Source: Peromyscus leucopus (lineage: Eukaryota; Chordata; Mammalia; Rodentia; Cricetidae). Taken from it: a stretch of 64,000 bases of DNA. Location of the stretch: the NCBI RefSeq assembly GCF_004664715.2, contig NC_051068.1:14458798-14522797 (forward strand), read 5' to 3'. The notes under the pieces are model-generated. The model was not told the DNA's origin. It made no database searches and worked only from the letters and a program-made list of their open reading frames with translations. Each line of letters starts with the position of its first letter. The stretch's first letter is position 1. Positions 23,704 through 34,380 of the stretch are shown one piece after another. The translations under genes were made by a program, and so were the position numbers.

Positions 23704-23751
<48 letters not shown>
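23704..23751 (+). repeat. (TG)24 microsatellite
   Basis: Forty-eight bases of pure TG, the complement of the tail of the adjoining antisense SINE. Confidence 0.97.
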
Positions 23752-23753
<2 letters not shown>

Positions 23754-23905
23754 TACTGATGCCTGAGAGTTCAGAGGTAGCGTATCTCCATGGAGCTGTG
23801 ATTTGGAGCCACCTGGCATGGATGTGCGAAACTAAACTCTGGTCCTCTGTAAGAGCAATATGTGCTCTTAACCAGGAAGCCATCTGGAGATGGTTTTTGT
23901 CACCA
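23752..23905 (-). mobile_element. B3-type SINE, antisense
   Basis: 'tggagccacctggcatggat', 'actaaactctggtcctctgt', 'aagagcaatatgtgctctta' and 'accaggaagccatctggaga' follow the antisense B3 order, ending at the tRNA-like head. Confidence 0.78.
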
Positions 23906-24654
23906 TTTATGAGGGAAGAAGCTCTGGTTTGGATGCTGGTAACTTGCCCAAGGTAATAATTCATAAAGTCTCATAATCCAGACACTTCTGCCTCTGAGCC
24001 TGTGGTTAGAACTAGCACACTGCTTTTGTGTGCTTTCTGAACACACAAATGATAAAATCAGCCCCTAACATCCTTCCTTCATCTCTCAGAAAAGCAAACA
24101 AGTATTGATTAAAAGCAGTTGCACTATTGAAAACTGAGCAGTCAGTTCTGAAGCACTCCAACTCTTACATCTTACACATTTGTGTCACTTGGCGGTGAGC
24201 TGGCTTTAATAATATGCTTCATGATTTCCTTCTGCATTTGCTGGTTTGAAATATCCAGCGTACAGGTGGGAGGATGGCAGAGCAGAGAAACGGCATCAAA
24301 TCTCTTTCTCTTCTTCTCAATTGAACTCACTGTGACACACAGGAGCTTCATTCTAAAAGATGGCGGGTTTCTTAAATGATGGTTGATTCCCGCACATCTG
24401 CAAACACTTGACATGTTGGGAACCCATGAGTCTCAAGCCTGTGAGGAGAGGGGATGTTCTCCCTGAGTCTGAGGAATGAGAGCCATTTAAACACAGTTCC
24501 CCACAGCATGGCTTCAGTGCTGCAGGGGAAGGCCTTGCACGCCTCTTCCGTTCAAAGTTCCTGTGTCAGTTGAGTGAGTCTCCCCTAGTGCAAAGGTTCT
24601 CCTGGCAGCATTACACTCTTGTTCTTCCGGTTGTGCCCGCCGGATTGTTTGAAC
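23906..24654. other. no gene seen
   Basis: Single-copy; minus frame 24172-24414 (80 codons) is domain-free. Confidence 0.5.
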
Positions 24655-25055
24655 GTGTGCATGTGTGTATTGATGCATTTGTGTGCATGTGTATGCATGT
24701 GTGTATGGATGCATGCATGTGCATGTGTATATAAATGTATGCGTAGGCAAGTGTATATAGATGCAAGTGTGTGCATGCATGTATAGGTGTGTGCACGTGT
24801 GTATAGGTGTGTGCATGTGTATATAAATGTATGTGTATGCAAGTGTGTATGGATCCAAGTGTGTGCATGTATGTATAGGTGTGTGCATGTGTGTATAGAT
24901 GTGTGTGTGTGTTCATTGCATGTGTGTATGGGTGTCTGTGTGCATATGTGTATTGAGCAAATGTGTGCATGTATGTATAGATATGTGCATATGTATAGAT
25001 GTGTGTGTGTGCATTGCATGTGTGTATGGATGCATGTGTATATGTTAGTGTGTGA
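24655..25055 (+). repeat. TG-rich degenerate minisatellite
   Basis: About 400 bases of 'gtgtgcatgtgtgtatagat'-like units with irregular 20-40 bp spacing. Long minus-strand frames (up to 167 codons, rich in H, T, Y and I) read straight through it and are repeat artefacts. Confidence 0.88.
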
Positions 25056-25275
25056 AGGCCAGAGACCAACCTCAGGTTTGTTCCTCAAGTGCTGTCCTCT
25101 GGAGCTTACCTAGGAGGCTCAGCTGACCAGCCAGTGAGTTACGGGGATCTGCCTTTCTCTGCCTTCCTGGAGCTGGGATGACAAGCTGTATACCACACCT
25201 GGCTTTTTGTGTGGGTTCTGAGGATTGTGCTCCCGCAGGCAACACCTGCCCAAACGTGCCATCTCCTCAGTTCAT
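25056..25275 (-). mobile_element. B4-type SINE, antisense
   Basis: 'gtgaaggccagagaccaacc', 'tcctggagctgggatgacaa', 'tataccacacctggcttttt' and 'tgccatctcctcagttca' give the antisense order; the TG tract before it is its tail. Confidence 0.7.
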
Positions 25276-26144
25276 GTTTAAACCACATTTCTTCCCCTGT
25301 GTCCCAGCATGCATTGGGATAATAACATAGACTGTTTCAGACTGTGCTAAAGGCCGATGTGGCTATGGCCTAATGGTTACAATGAGATCGTAGGGGAAGC
25401 AGGGATCACATGGGCATCCACCCAGAGAAAACTGAAGTGACGAGAGAGACGGCAATCTGCTTGCTTCCTTCTTCCACACATGAATGCTTTTAAGAGTTCA
25501 GCAAAGAGAGACGAAGAGCTGCCTAACTGTTAACTGCACATTTCATTGTCATAAACCTTCTAGGGAGTCACAGCTCAAACAGCAGCCTGGTCAAACGGGA
25601 ACAGACAGTTCAGTGTCTTTGGAGGCAATTCAAAGGCTATAAAGAGTGTTTCTTCTCACGGGAAGAGAGTGTTTTTATGGGCAGCATAAGTATTTGAGTT
25701 CAGTCAGAAATTGTTTGAGAGCATCCTGAGAATGCACAGGACACAATGCTTCCCAGGCCCTCCCCACATGTCCAGTTCTCAGGTCTATGTTCTTTCTGGT
25801 TGACAACTACCACAAAGAGCTCCTTCCTGAGCCCGGGGAGGCTGTCAGGGAACTGAGGGCCCCAGTCCCTCTCGAGAGCATACACCCCACATAGCTTCCC
25901 TCTGGACTAAGAACTCACCAGTAGTCACTACCAGTCAGCAGAGGCCCTTGTCCTTGGGAGAAATGGCCTAGCAAGAGCTATTAAGTCCGCCTCCAAAGGA
26001 ATGTCTGCGTCCAAGACTTCTCTGAACTTGCTGTGGATTTCAACCTGTGTCTGGTTAGAGAACATCCTGAATGTTCTTTCATCTCTTAACCACACTTTCA
26101 GCTGCATCTACAAATCAAAATACTTACTCAGATGTTACACTTCA

Positions 26145-26148
<4 letters not shown>
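25276..26148. other. no gene seen
   Basis: Single-copy sequence without long frames or known repeats. Confidence 0.5.

Positions 26149-26185
<37 letters not shown>
26149..26185 (+). repeat. (TG)18 microsatellite
   Basis: Pure TG, tail complement of the next SINE. Confidence 0.95.
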
Positions 26186-26186
<1 letters not shown>

Positions 26187-26490
26187 GGTATTTATGCACA
26201 TGTGTATATTGCATGTATATGAGTGAGTACATGTGTGGAGGCCAGACAACATCAGATGTCATATTTAAGGCTCTGCTCCCCTTATTTTTTGAGACAGAGT
26301 CTCTCTTTGACCTAGGACTCTGCAAGATAGCTCTGGTGACCACCCAGCAAGCTCCTGTCTCTACTTTCCTAGTTATGAGATGATAAACACACACCACAAC
26401 ATCTGGATTTTGTACACAAGTCCTAGGTATTAAACAGGTCTTCATACTTTCAGGACAAGCTCATTATCAATTGAGCTATCTCCCTAACAC
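26186..26490 (-). mobile_element. B4-type SINE, antisense
   Basis: 'gtggaggccagacaacatca', 'tttttgagacagagtctctc', 'acacaccacaacatctggat' and 'caattgagctatctccctaa' run in antisense B4 order, about 300 bases including diverged parts. Confidence 0.68.
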
Positions 26491-26514
26491 TAGATATGAC
26501 ATTTCTCATAAAAA

Positions 26515-26645
26515 TCACCCCAAGAGGACATGGAGATAGGAGGGGGAATTAAGTGAAGGAGTGTCTAGAAGGGTGAGCTGGAGTAGAAGTATGGTCAAGA
26601 TACCTTGTATATATGTATGAAATTGTCAAAACATAAGAAAAAGTC
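26515..26645 (+). mobile_element. older L1 3' terminal fragment, target of a younger L1
   Basis: 'ggacatggagataggagggg', 'gatacc...tgtatgaaattgtc' and an A-rich end form the last part of an L1 3' UTR. Its tail (26635-26645) is the apparent insertion site of the twin-primed L1 that follows. Confidence 0.6.
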
Positions 26646-27297
26646 CATTGTACACTTTTGGCTTCTTTGTCAAAAATTATATATTCATAGGTGTGCGGGT
26701 TAATGTCAGGGTCTTCAATTCAATTCCATTGGTCCACATGTCGGTTTTTATGCCAATACCAAGCTGTTTTTATTACTGTAGCTCTATAGTAGAGCTTGAA
26801 GTCAGGGATTGTGATGCCTCCAGAGGTTGTTTTATTGTACAGGATTCTTTTGGCTATCCTGGGTTTTGTGTTTTTCCATATGAAGTTGAGTATTATTCTT
26901 TCCAGGTCTGTGAAGAATTGTGTTGGTATTTTGATGGGGATTGCATTGAATCTGTAGATTGCTTTTGGTAAAATTGCCATTTTTACTATGTTGGTCCTGC
27001 CTATCCATGAGCGTAGGAGACATTTCCATTTTCTGACATCTTGTTAAATTTCTTTTTTCAGGGACTTAAAGTTCTTGTCATATAGGTCCTTCACTTGCTT
27101 GGTTAGTGTTACCCCAAGGTATTTTATGTCATTTGTGGCTATTGTAAAGGGTGATGTATCTCTGATTTCCTTCTCAGCTTCTTTGTCCATTGTATATAGA
27201 AGGGCTACTGATTTTTTTGAGTTGATCTTGTATCCTGCTATGTTGCTGAAGGTGTTTATAAGCTTTATCAGTTCCTTGGTGGAATCTTTTGGGTCAC
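26646..27297 (-). pseudogene. L1 ORF2 fragment, inverted 5' part of twin-primed L1
   Basis: In the native element ORF2 encodes the endonuclease/reverse transcriptase that copies L1 RNA into DNA. Only a piece downstream of the catalytic RT motifs is present. The minus strand reads residues such as [19 protein letters not shown] and [13 protein letters not shown], then [14 protein letters not shown], which are typical of L1 ORF2. Two in-frame stops are visible: 27044-27046, and 26720-26722, where TGA sits in a position likely to have been CGA. No start, no endonuclease domain, no function expected. It joins a sense 3' UTR at about 27297, which reveals a 5' inversion. Confidence 0.92.
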
Positions 27298-27970
27298 TAG
27301 AAAAGGAAGAAAAAAAGTGCTAGAGAGGCCCACAGAAATCCACAAAGATACCCCCACAATAGACTGCTGGCAATGGTCGAGAGACAGCCAGAACTGACCT
27401 ACTCTGGTGATGGGATGTCCAAACACCCTAATAGTCGTGCCAGAAACCCCATCCAAGGACTGAGGAATCTGGATGCAGAGATCCACGGCTAGGCCCTGGG
27501 TGGAGCTCCGGGAGTTTAATTAGCGAGAATTGTTGAAACCAAGATTGGATAAAGCACAGGGACAAATAGCCAAACGAACTGAAACACATGAACTATGAAC
27601 CAAAGGCTGAGGGGCCCCCAACTGAATCAGGCCCTCTGAATAGGTGAGATAGTTGATTGGCTTGATCTGTTTGGGAGGCATCTAGGCAGTGGTACTGAGT
27701 CCTGTGCTCATTGCATGAGTTGACTGTTTGAAACCTGGGGCTTATGCAGGGATGCTTGGCTCGGCCTGGGAGGAGGGGACTGGACCTGCCTGGACTGAGT
27801 CTACCAGGTCGATCTCAGTCCTCTGGGGAGGCTTTGCCCTGGAAGAGGTGGGAATGGGGGGTGGGCTAGGGGGGAAGAGGAGGGGGCAGGAGGGGAGAGA
27901 ACAAGGGAATCTGTGGCTGATATGTAGAACTGAGTAGTATTGTAAAATAAAATAAAAGGAAAAAAAGAAA
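27298..27970 (+). mobile_element. L1 3' UTR, sense part of twin-primed L1
   Basis: Sense 3' UTR ('caatagactgctggcaatgg', 'gatgcagagatccacggcta', G-rich 'gggaatggggggtgggctag') ending in an A-rich tail with two AATAAA-like motifs. The direct repeat 'aagaaaaagtc' at 26635-26645 and 27971-27981 brackets ORF2 and 3' UTR parts together, so both came in one insertion. The G-rich strand has several runs of four or more G. Confidence 0.88.
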
Positions 27971-28234
27971 AAGAAAAAGTCACTACAGAACTAAACCATC
28001 CCTGACAATGACTGGCCAGCTAGCTATTCCAGAATAAGCCCATGTACCATCAAGCACATTAAGTGAAGGCTGGGAAGCTGGGAGGTGTTGGAAGTAAAGA
28101 AATAATCATGGATGTGTTTCCTGGGGGCTGAGGTTCCCCTAAGACAGTGTTTTTCAGATAAATGGCCAAGATGGTGAATGCAATGTTTTTAGGTAACTAG
28201 TTCTAGATTTCAGTTGTTATTTATTTAGCTACAA

Positions 28235-28870
28235 GGAATATTTTTATTAACTGAGAATTCAATACAATGTATTTTTATCATATCTACTTTCCACTCCTCC
28301 CCTTCACTTCTTCCAGGTAACTCTACCTCCCTATAACTATAACTTCTTGAGGGTTTTTATTTGTTGTTATTCAATAACCCATTGGCTCTAATTTGTTCTA
28401 TGTACTCAGGAGTATGGGACCTTCTGCTGGCGTGTGGTCCCACCTACCTACCAGGAGCCATATTACTAACGGTAATGGACTCTCCTTTGTCAGAAGTCGA
28501 TAGCCCTCATATAGGGGTGGGAGCTCATGAGGGCCCTCCCCCTCCATGCTGAAATGGGACTGCTTTGATCTTGTACTGTGGGTTCACGAGAGAAGAGATC
28601 CTGTCATGTCCAGAAGAGAATGTTTTGCTCTGGTGCTCCCTGACCTCTGGCTCTGACGCATCTTTCTGCTCCCTCTTCCAAGATGATTCCCTGAGCCTTG
28701 AGGGAAGGCATGGCCCATTTGTAGCTGGGCACTCCACAGTCTCGGCACTTGGACCAGTCATGAGTTTCTGTGTTAAACATCATCCCCTGTTCACAGAAAT
28801 TTCTGATGAAGTATGAAAGCTGCACTATTCTGGGTTCAGGACTAGTTTGTCCCCTGGGTCCTCAGTGATC
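28235..28870 (-). mobile_element. L1 (Lx-type) 3' UTR, antisense
   Basis: T-rich start then 'cctccccttcacttcttcca', 'gctcatgagggccctccccc', 'ctgacctctggctctgacgc' and 'ctgagccttgagggaaggca'. Part of a cluster with the next two entries. Frames on both strands here are within L1 3' UTR and not coding. Confidence 0.7.
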
Positions 28871-29014
28871 TCTAGAGCGATTGGGAGGAAGGGGACTTTC
28901 CACATGCCTGGGCCCTAACCTGGAGTCAAATCCTGTCCCTACCCTGGATCTTCAGCTTCCTCTGAAGCCCCTACAAGATATGAACTCCCCAAACACCAAT
29001 CTATTTACTTACCT

Positions 29015-29390
29015 TTTAAAAAATACTTTTATTAATTCTTTGAGAATTTCATACATTGAATTTTGATTGTATCCACCCTCTTCCTCCAATTCCTCTCAGA
29101 TCCACCCCTACTCCAAAACCACCCATTTTGTGTTCTTGTTTCTTTTTAAACCCATCCATCCCAATTAGTGCCACCCACATACTTGTGGATGTGGGGCCAT
29201 CTATTGGAATTGTTCCACCAACCAAGGGCCACACCCTTAAAACTGCTCAGCTACAAATGGGACATGCCTTCCCGCGAGGCTCAGGGAATCATCTTGGAAG
29301 AGGGAGCAAAAAGGTGGGTAAGAGCCAGAGGTCAGGGAACATCAGAGCAAACTTTCTCCAGGCAGGTATCAATTGCCAGTAGCTCCTCAA
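29015..29390 (-). mobile_element. L1 (Lx-type) 3' UTR, antisense, with an inverted internal block
   Basis: Antisense start 'cttttattaattctttgaga' to 'gggccacacccttaaa', and antisense text resumes at 'caggtatcaattgccagtag'. Between them (about 29236-29355) lies a block in the opposite orientation that closely matches the reverse complement of 28616-28745. Confidence 0.65.
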
Positions 29391-29429
29391 CATACTTACT
29401 TTCTAGTTATGGCAAATTGACTTCTCCTG

Positions 29430-30140
29430 TTCATCAGAGAAGCTTCTTCTTGCAGTGGATGGTAATTAACACAGACTCACAACTGGACAGTGTGCAGTGA
29501 ATGAAAAACTTTGGAGTACTCGGCCCTAAATGAGATGTCTTTATCATACCCCTCCATTCAAGGCTCAGGCATCTATACAGACGAGGAAGCTGAAAGATTG
29601 TAAAAGTCAGAGGTTGTGGATGACTCCAAGCTTGGAAGCAGTGTCTTCCAGACACAGCAAGACTGATAAACACATGAACTCACAGAGACTGGCAGCATGC
29701 ACAAGCCTGCACAGGTTCCAGCCATAAATGGTCCCAGCACTGAGTGGAGGAAGTAGAGATGAGGTCCCACCCCTAATCATGAACCTACTGGGAAAAGGAA
29801 AATCAATTTTCTTATTTTCTCCAACCGAGTGCCACTGTGTATATCAACCACACTGAAGGCTAGGCCCCTTGCTCAGAAGCAGTTGAACAATACAAGATAA
29901 ACTCCATAGTTGTTTAGAGAAATTTTGGCTTCATTTTGACCTGTTTTAGCTTTTAAACTTTTTTTAAAAATTTTTCTCTGTTGTTTTTTTATTTGATTTC
30001 TATTTTGTGGTATTTTTTGTTTTATTTTCTTAAAAGAGAGAGAGCATAAGGTTGTGTGGGTAAGATGATGAGGAAAATCTGGGGAAAGTTTGGGAAGGAG
30101 AAAAACAAAATATATTTATTAAAAAGCTTTTAAGAAAAAT
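29430..30140 (+). mobile_element. L1 (Lx-type) 3' UTR, sense
   Basis: 'agaagcttcttcttgcagtg', 'gactcacaactggacagtgt', 'gtggatgactccaagcttgg', 'gtcccacccctaatcatgaa' and a T-rich then G/A-rich end with A-rich tail. It is the sense counterpart of 1615-2250. 5' truncated. Confidence 0.75.
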
Positions 30141-30670
30141 AAATAAATAATATAACATAGAAATCAGGTTTCTTTACAATTGGCTACCATCTGAGGAGTT
30201 TCAATAGCAGAGTGTCCTCGGAGACGTCTCTTGGAGCTGGCACAATGGCACTCACGATGGCCCAGCATTTGACACACTGTCCTTGGCCTTCCCACAGTGC
30301 AGCCTCTGACAGCACTAGACTGTCCCAAACCCCTGGAGTGCTTTCCTTCATGGCAAGCAAGGTTGGGAAGACCAGAACCCACAGGTGGTGTGTGCCCAGG
30401 CTGTCCTCAAGGCCTTCGTGCTGGGTGGTGGAATCATCTCCTTCAGCAAGGGATCCTGTCATTGGCATTCGGACTTGACAGGAGGACATTTCACCAGGAT
30501 TTATATTTAAATTTTATTAATATTTGAGAATCAGTATATGGATCATTTTTAATCTAATTTCAACTCAGAACATTAGTATTTACCTATAAACTTGAAAATC
30601 ATATAAAATTTAGGAGTTTATACTCTAAAATTTAGATCTTTTGTGGTATTAGAAATATATTGGCTGCTCA
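30141..30670. other. no gene seen
   Basis: 30180-30490 is GC-moderate single-copy DNA with overlapping frames on both strands (up to 101 codons) and no recognisable domain; the rest is AT-rich. Confidence 0.5.
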
Positions 30671-30674
30671 TAAC

Positions 30675-30800
30675 TAAGTATGGGTATATACCTGCAATTT
30701 CAGCAGTAGGGAGGCTGAGGCAAGAAGATGGCCATTAGTTCGAGGCTAGCCTGGCCTAAATAGTGGGTGCTGGGCCAATTTGGACGACAGAGTCTCAAAA
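30675..30800 (+). mobile_element. diverged B1-type SINE
   Basis: 'gcagtagggaggctgaggca', 'agttcgaggctagcctggcc' and 'gacagagtctcaaaag' follow the B1 order with many substitutions. Confidence 0.66.
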
Positions 30801-30811
30801 GAACTGAGTAT

Positions 30812-31040
30812 GTGGGGTTGTAGAGATGGGTCAGTGGTGAAGACACTGGCTGCTCTTGCCGAGGACCTAGGTTCCATTTCCAGAACCAACATCATGGCTC
30901 ACAACCATCTGTAACTCCAGTCCCAGGAGTTCTAACACCCTTTGCTGGCCTCCATGGGCACCAGGCATGCACATGGTACACAGACAGTCATGCAGACATG
31001 ACACACACACATAAAATAAAAATAATAAATCTTTTAAAAC
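30812..31040 (+). mobile_element. B3 SINE
   Basis: 'gtagagatgggtcagtggtg', 'ggctcacaaccatctgtaac', 'ccagtcccaggagttctaac', 'gcctccatgggcaccaggca' and an A-rich tail with 'aaaataaaaataataaatct'. Near full length. Confidence 0.84.
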
Positions 31041-31464
31041 CCAAGTAAGTCAATAAGTGATACAAAAGAGTTGTGCAGTCATTCAAGTGTATCTAACAGA
31101 TTATTTACATTTGTAATATAAAATATAGTAGATTAAGAGATTTTCAAATTTTAGTGAAGCATGAAAGAGAAAGTTACTAAATTGTAACCATTGCAGCTTA
31201 TAAGGGCTTAAATCCACTGGATTCCATGTAACAAATAAAGAGACATTTAGGCATTAGGGGAAGTTATTAAAGAATTAAGTATTTAAAACATCACCTTTTA
31301 CCTCCCATGTAATATATAACAAACCTACAAGCATTACATTGTAAAGAAATGGGATGTAAGACTTTCATGCTTTCAAAAGTGATGAAGAAGTGAAATGGAT
31401 TTGAAGTTAGCAGATTAAGGAAAAACCGGTTGCATGAACGTGTGGTTTTGATAAGTAGAGTGTT
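31041..31464. other. no gene seen
   Basis: AT-rich single-copy sequence. Confidence 0.5.
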
Positions 31465-31625
31465 AGACCAGTGAGGGAGCTGGGGTGGACAAAGGTTCTT
31501 GCTGCCAAGCCTGATCCCCTGAGTTCCATCCCCAGGACCTCTGTGGTGGAATGAACTCGTAACAGATGTTCTCTGCACACCACATACACATGCACACTCA
31601 CACAAAATAAATAAATGAATATAAT
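31465..31625 (+). mobile_element. tRNA-derived SINE
   Basis: 'cttgctgccaagcctgatcc', 'cctgagttccatccccagga' and a CA-rich then A-rich tail with AAATAAATAAATG. Same type as 54889-55105. Confidence 0.7.
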
Positions 31626-31847
31626 TTTTACAATTAGAAACAAGGAAGTAGACTATTCACATTTTAGGTAGCTCTTTTGTGTCCTCAAAACTCTCCCAAG
31701 TCCGTCTTTGTACTAGAGGGGAAAGGCTCCTTGAATATGTAGTCTTCACAAAAAAATTATGAAACTATGGGTTAATTTATAAAACTAGTAGTAACAAAAA
31801 GCAAAAAACAAAGTAAGTATGATGTGCAGCAGATTGTTGTTTTAAAA

Positions 31848-31990
31848 TGTGGCGCACACCTTTAATCCCAGCACTCGGGAGGCAGAGGCAGGCGGATGGA
31901 TCTCTGTGAGTTCGAGGCCAGCCTGGTCTCCAAAGCGAGTTCCAGGAAAGGCGCAAAGCTACACAGAGAAACCCTGTCTTGAAAAGCAAA
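31848..31990 (+). mobile_element. B1 SINE, cricetid-type
   Basis: 'cacctttaatcccagcactc', 'gagttcgaggccagcctggt', then the variant 'ggaaaggcgcaaagctacac' before 'agagaaaccctgtct'; A/T-rich tail to about 32030. Young-looking, slightly 5' truncated. Confidence 0.93.
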
Positions 31991-32039
31991 AAAAAAATAT
32001 ATATATAAAAATAAAAAATAAAAATAAATCATCCTAGAT

Positions 32040-32879
32040 GATATGTTACATTTCAAACACGCTCACTGAATGTTCCATAGATGAAGATGCCTATTTCATT
32101 TAGTAGGAAGGTACATGGGCCAGGGAAGCGGTTTTCTGAAGGATGCTTGCTTGCCAGCTAAGTTTGAATCCCAGCTAAGGGATATTTAGCAGGCATGTTC
32201 CACTCCCTGTGGCAATGTTTGTTACCTAGCAGCAGCTTGCTTGCCGACAAAGACTTTCCCTGCCTGATCGGTACTGCGATTAAACCTGCTGCAAGTGTGG
32301 CTTGGAGCAGTGGCTCCCTGGCTGACTCTGGTACGCGGGGTTGGGAGCATGGCCACGTGTGTCACCTTTGCCTGACTCTCTCTGGTGAATGTTGTGTCTC
32401 TCATACCACACACGTATTAAAAAGCCGGCTTAAATCCTCTACAGATGGGGCTGCATGGAGGATCCCAGATCCCCGCCCCGCGCGCGCACACACACACATA
32501 GGTAGTTTGTCCCTCCCTCTCTTCCTGCTTCTCCGCAGATGGGTGGTTGTAGGCTTTGTTAAAGGAAGGCCCCTGCCTCCAGCAAGCCTGAAGATGTGCT
32601 CAGCAGAAGCAGCTAGTCGGACCTGTTCTCTGTATTCCCCAGCAACTGCTAGCCACTCTGCCCAGAGCCCACAGCAGTTCTCGGTCCTCAGCTCACACCT
32701 GCCCATCAGCCGCTTTCTGCTTGGCGAATTAAAATGGGCTTTTGTAAGTAGCAAAGCAAAAATACAATTAGGAAGAAAATCTGTATTTTAAAAGGAGTGT
32801 GATACATTCCAGAAATAAATAGGTGTCCCAGATTATGCCTGATTTTTATCATTATGGTGAGTGGTCAAAGATTGATTCC
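32040..32879. other. no gene seen; CpG-bearing patch
   Basis: 32200-32760 is GC-moderate with a 'ccccgcgcgcgcacacacac' patch (32475-32495). A 198-codon plus frame (32195-32791) has no recognisable domain and is of a length that can arise by chance in a window this size. Too few CpGs for an island. Confidence 0.45.
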
Positions 32880-33330
32880 TTTTCTTTTCTTCTTTTCTCA
32901 GAAAGCGCTGCCATCCAAACAGGGCAAATGCCAATCTGTCCCAAATGTTAATAATGGGGAAATTATATGCAAATGAGAATGGACATGCATTTCATAGCTT
33001 CCGATGGGACTGAGGATGATATGGTGTGTGCACAGTTTAGAACCTTTCCACCTGGGCACAGGGCTTTCAGAAGAGAAATACCCAGTGCCTCTCGTTCAGC
33101 AGGCAGGCCAGTGATTACAGCGAGAGCCTGGCACTCTTGAAGTTTAGTTTTCTTCTTCCTTTCTTTGAGCATAAAGCAAAAGGAGGTTTTTCTGAGAGTC
33201 CTAATAGAAGCTTTTGAATGATCTGCCGAGGTAGCCATGGGGTGAATGGACTCCATCAAGATTGGCCCAAGGTATGAAATAATTATCGAAAGGATTCCAT
33301 TAGAGACGACAGCTACCTAGGCTGGCAGAC
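32880..33330. promoter_or_regulatory. candidate conserved non-coding element with octamer
   Basis: Repeat-free block containing a perfect octamer ATGCAAAT at 32967-32974, the core site of POU (Oct) factors, and an AT-rich 'aaataattatcga' near 33275. The enhancer interpretation is inference from appearance only; no target gene is visible. Confidence 0.25.
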
Positions 33331-33745
33331 AGAAAGGCCGACCCTTTCCTGCTCTTAACTTATTCTGATGGATGGCCTGAAGTTGAAATGACTCAAGTGT
33401 ATCACAGATCCTCAAAGAAAAATATTGAACATAGAGACATATAAGCAAAAGCTAGAAAAATAGACTCTTCAGTTAAAGCCTGGAACAAAAAGTATATTTT
33501 CTTACTTTTCTGTTTGAACTCACATGAGTGGAGGCTAAATGGAGTATCTTATCATCAAGTAAAAATTAGTTCTAATAAAGTAGGAAGATTGCTCATACCA
33601 TGTACAATGTGGTCATCAACTCGACAAAAAGGAAGTCCACAGGTGCCATGGTTTGTGTCTTAAGGCAGGGCAGCATATCCATTCCCTTGCAGGTGACTGT
33701 AGGAAAACCCTGCCCATTTTTCTGAGGAAAGTATGAATGTGCTCT
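33331..33745. other. no gene seen
   Basis: Single-copy sequence. Confidence 0.5.
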
Positions 33746-33769
33746 CCCCCCCCCCCCCCCCCCCCCCCC
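33746..33769 (+). repeat. (C)24 homopolymer
   Basis: Twenty-four consecutive C, i.e. G24 on the minus strand. The Gly-rich minus-strand frames across it are artefacts. Its exact length may be unreliable in any assembly. Confidence 0.93.
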
Positions 33770-34380
33770 GCCACCCACTGAAGTCCTGGAAGTCTGTTTT
33801 GCATTTCACACTCAAGTAGCCAATATTCAAAACCCACACACATCTATTCACATTCATATACATACACAGATATGCATATACCTAGCCTGGGGAATGTGTG
33901 TCGATCTCTGTAGTTACCTAAAATTCCTTGTAATTTCGAAAGAAGCAACAGAAGCATTTATTTCTGGTTACTCCAAAGCTCTCCAGTGCTACTGGGTGCA
34001 ACTGTGGGTGTCAGATCAAAAATTAAGTGGTCTGTTACGAAGAGAAAATTGCTGATAGTAAGCAAACATAGTGCATCATCTGGACTGAGGGCTGCCTGGA
34101 GGCCAGAGCATCAAGGGTAAAGGGAACCTGGGGAGGCAAATGTGCTGCCCTTGAAGTTAATACTAGATGGTCCCCAAAAAGTAAGTGGCCAGCAATGTGG
34201 GAGAAAATGGCTTATTTTAAAATCTCAAACACAGTACAGTGATGGATAAGACAGTCAATTATTTAAATGTTCACATCAGACTTGCAATATAACAGTTAAA
34301 AACTAGACCATTTAAAAACTGGGTGACAATACTAACAAGTATTATGAGAAACCTGGAGTCTGAGCAGGGTGTGCAGCCCC
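33770..34380. other. no gene seen
   Basis: Single-copy AT-rich sequence leading into the minisatellite. Confidence 0.5.

Noticed and set aside
32470..32500. CpG island promoter
   Set aside because: Only a short CGCGCGC patch within a CA run; surrounding CpG density is low.
32195..32791. 198-codon plus-strand open frame
   Set aside because: Unrecognised product, low-complexity CpG/CA patch inside, no supporting signals; length explainable by chance.
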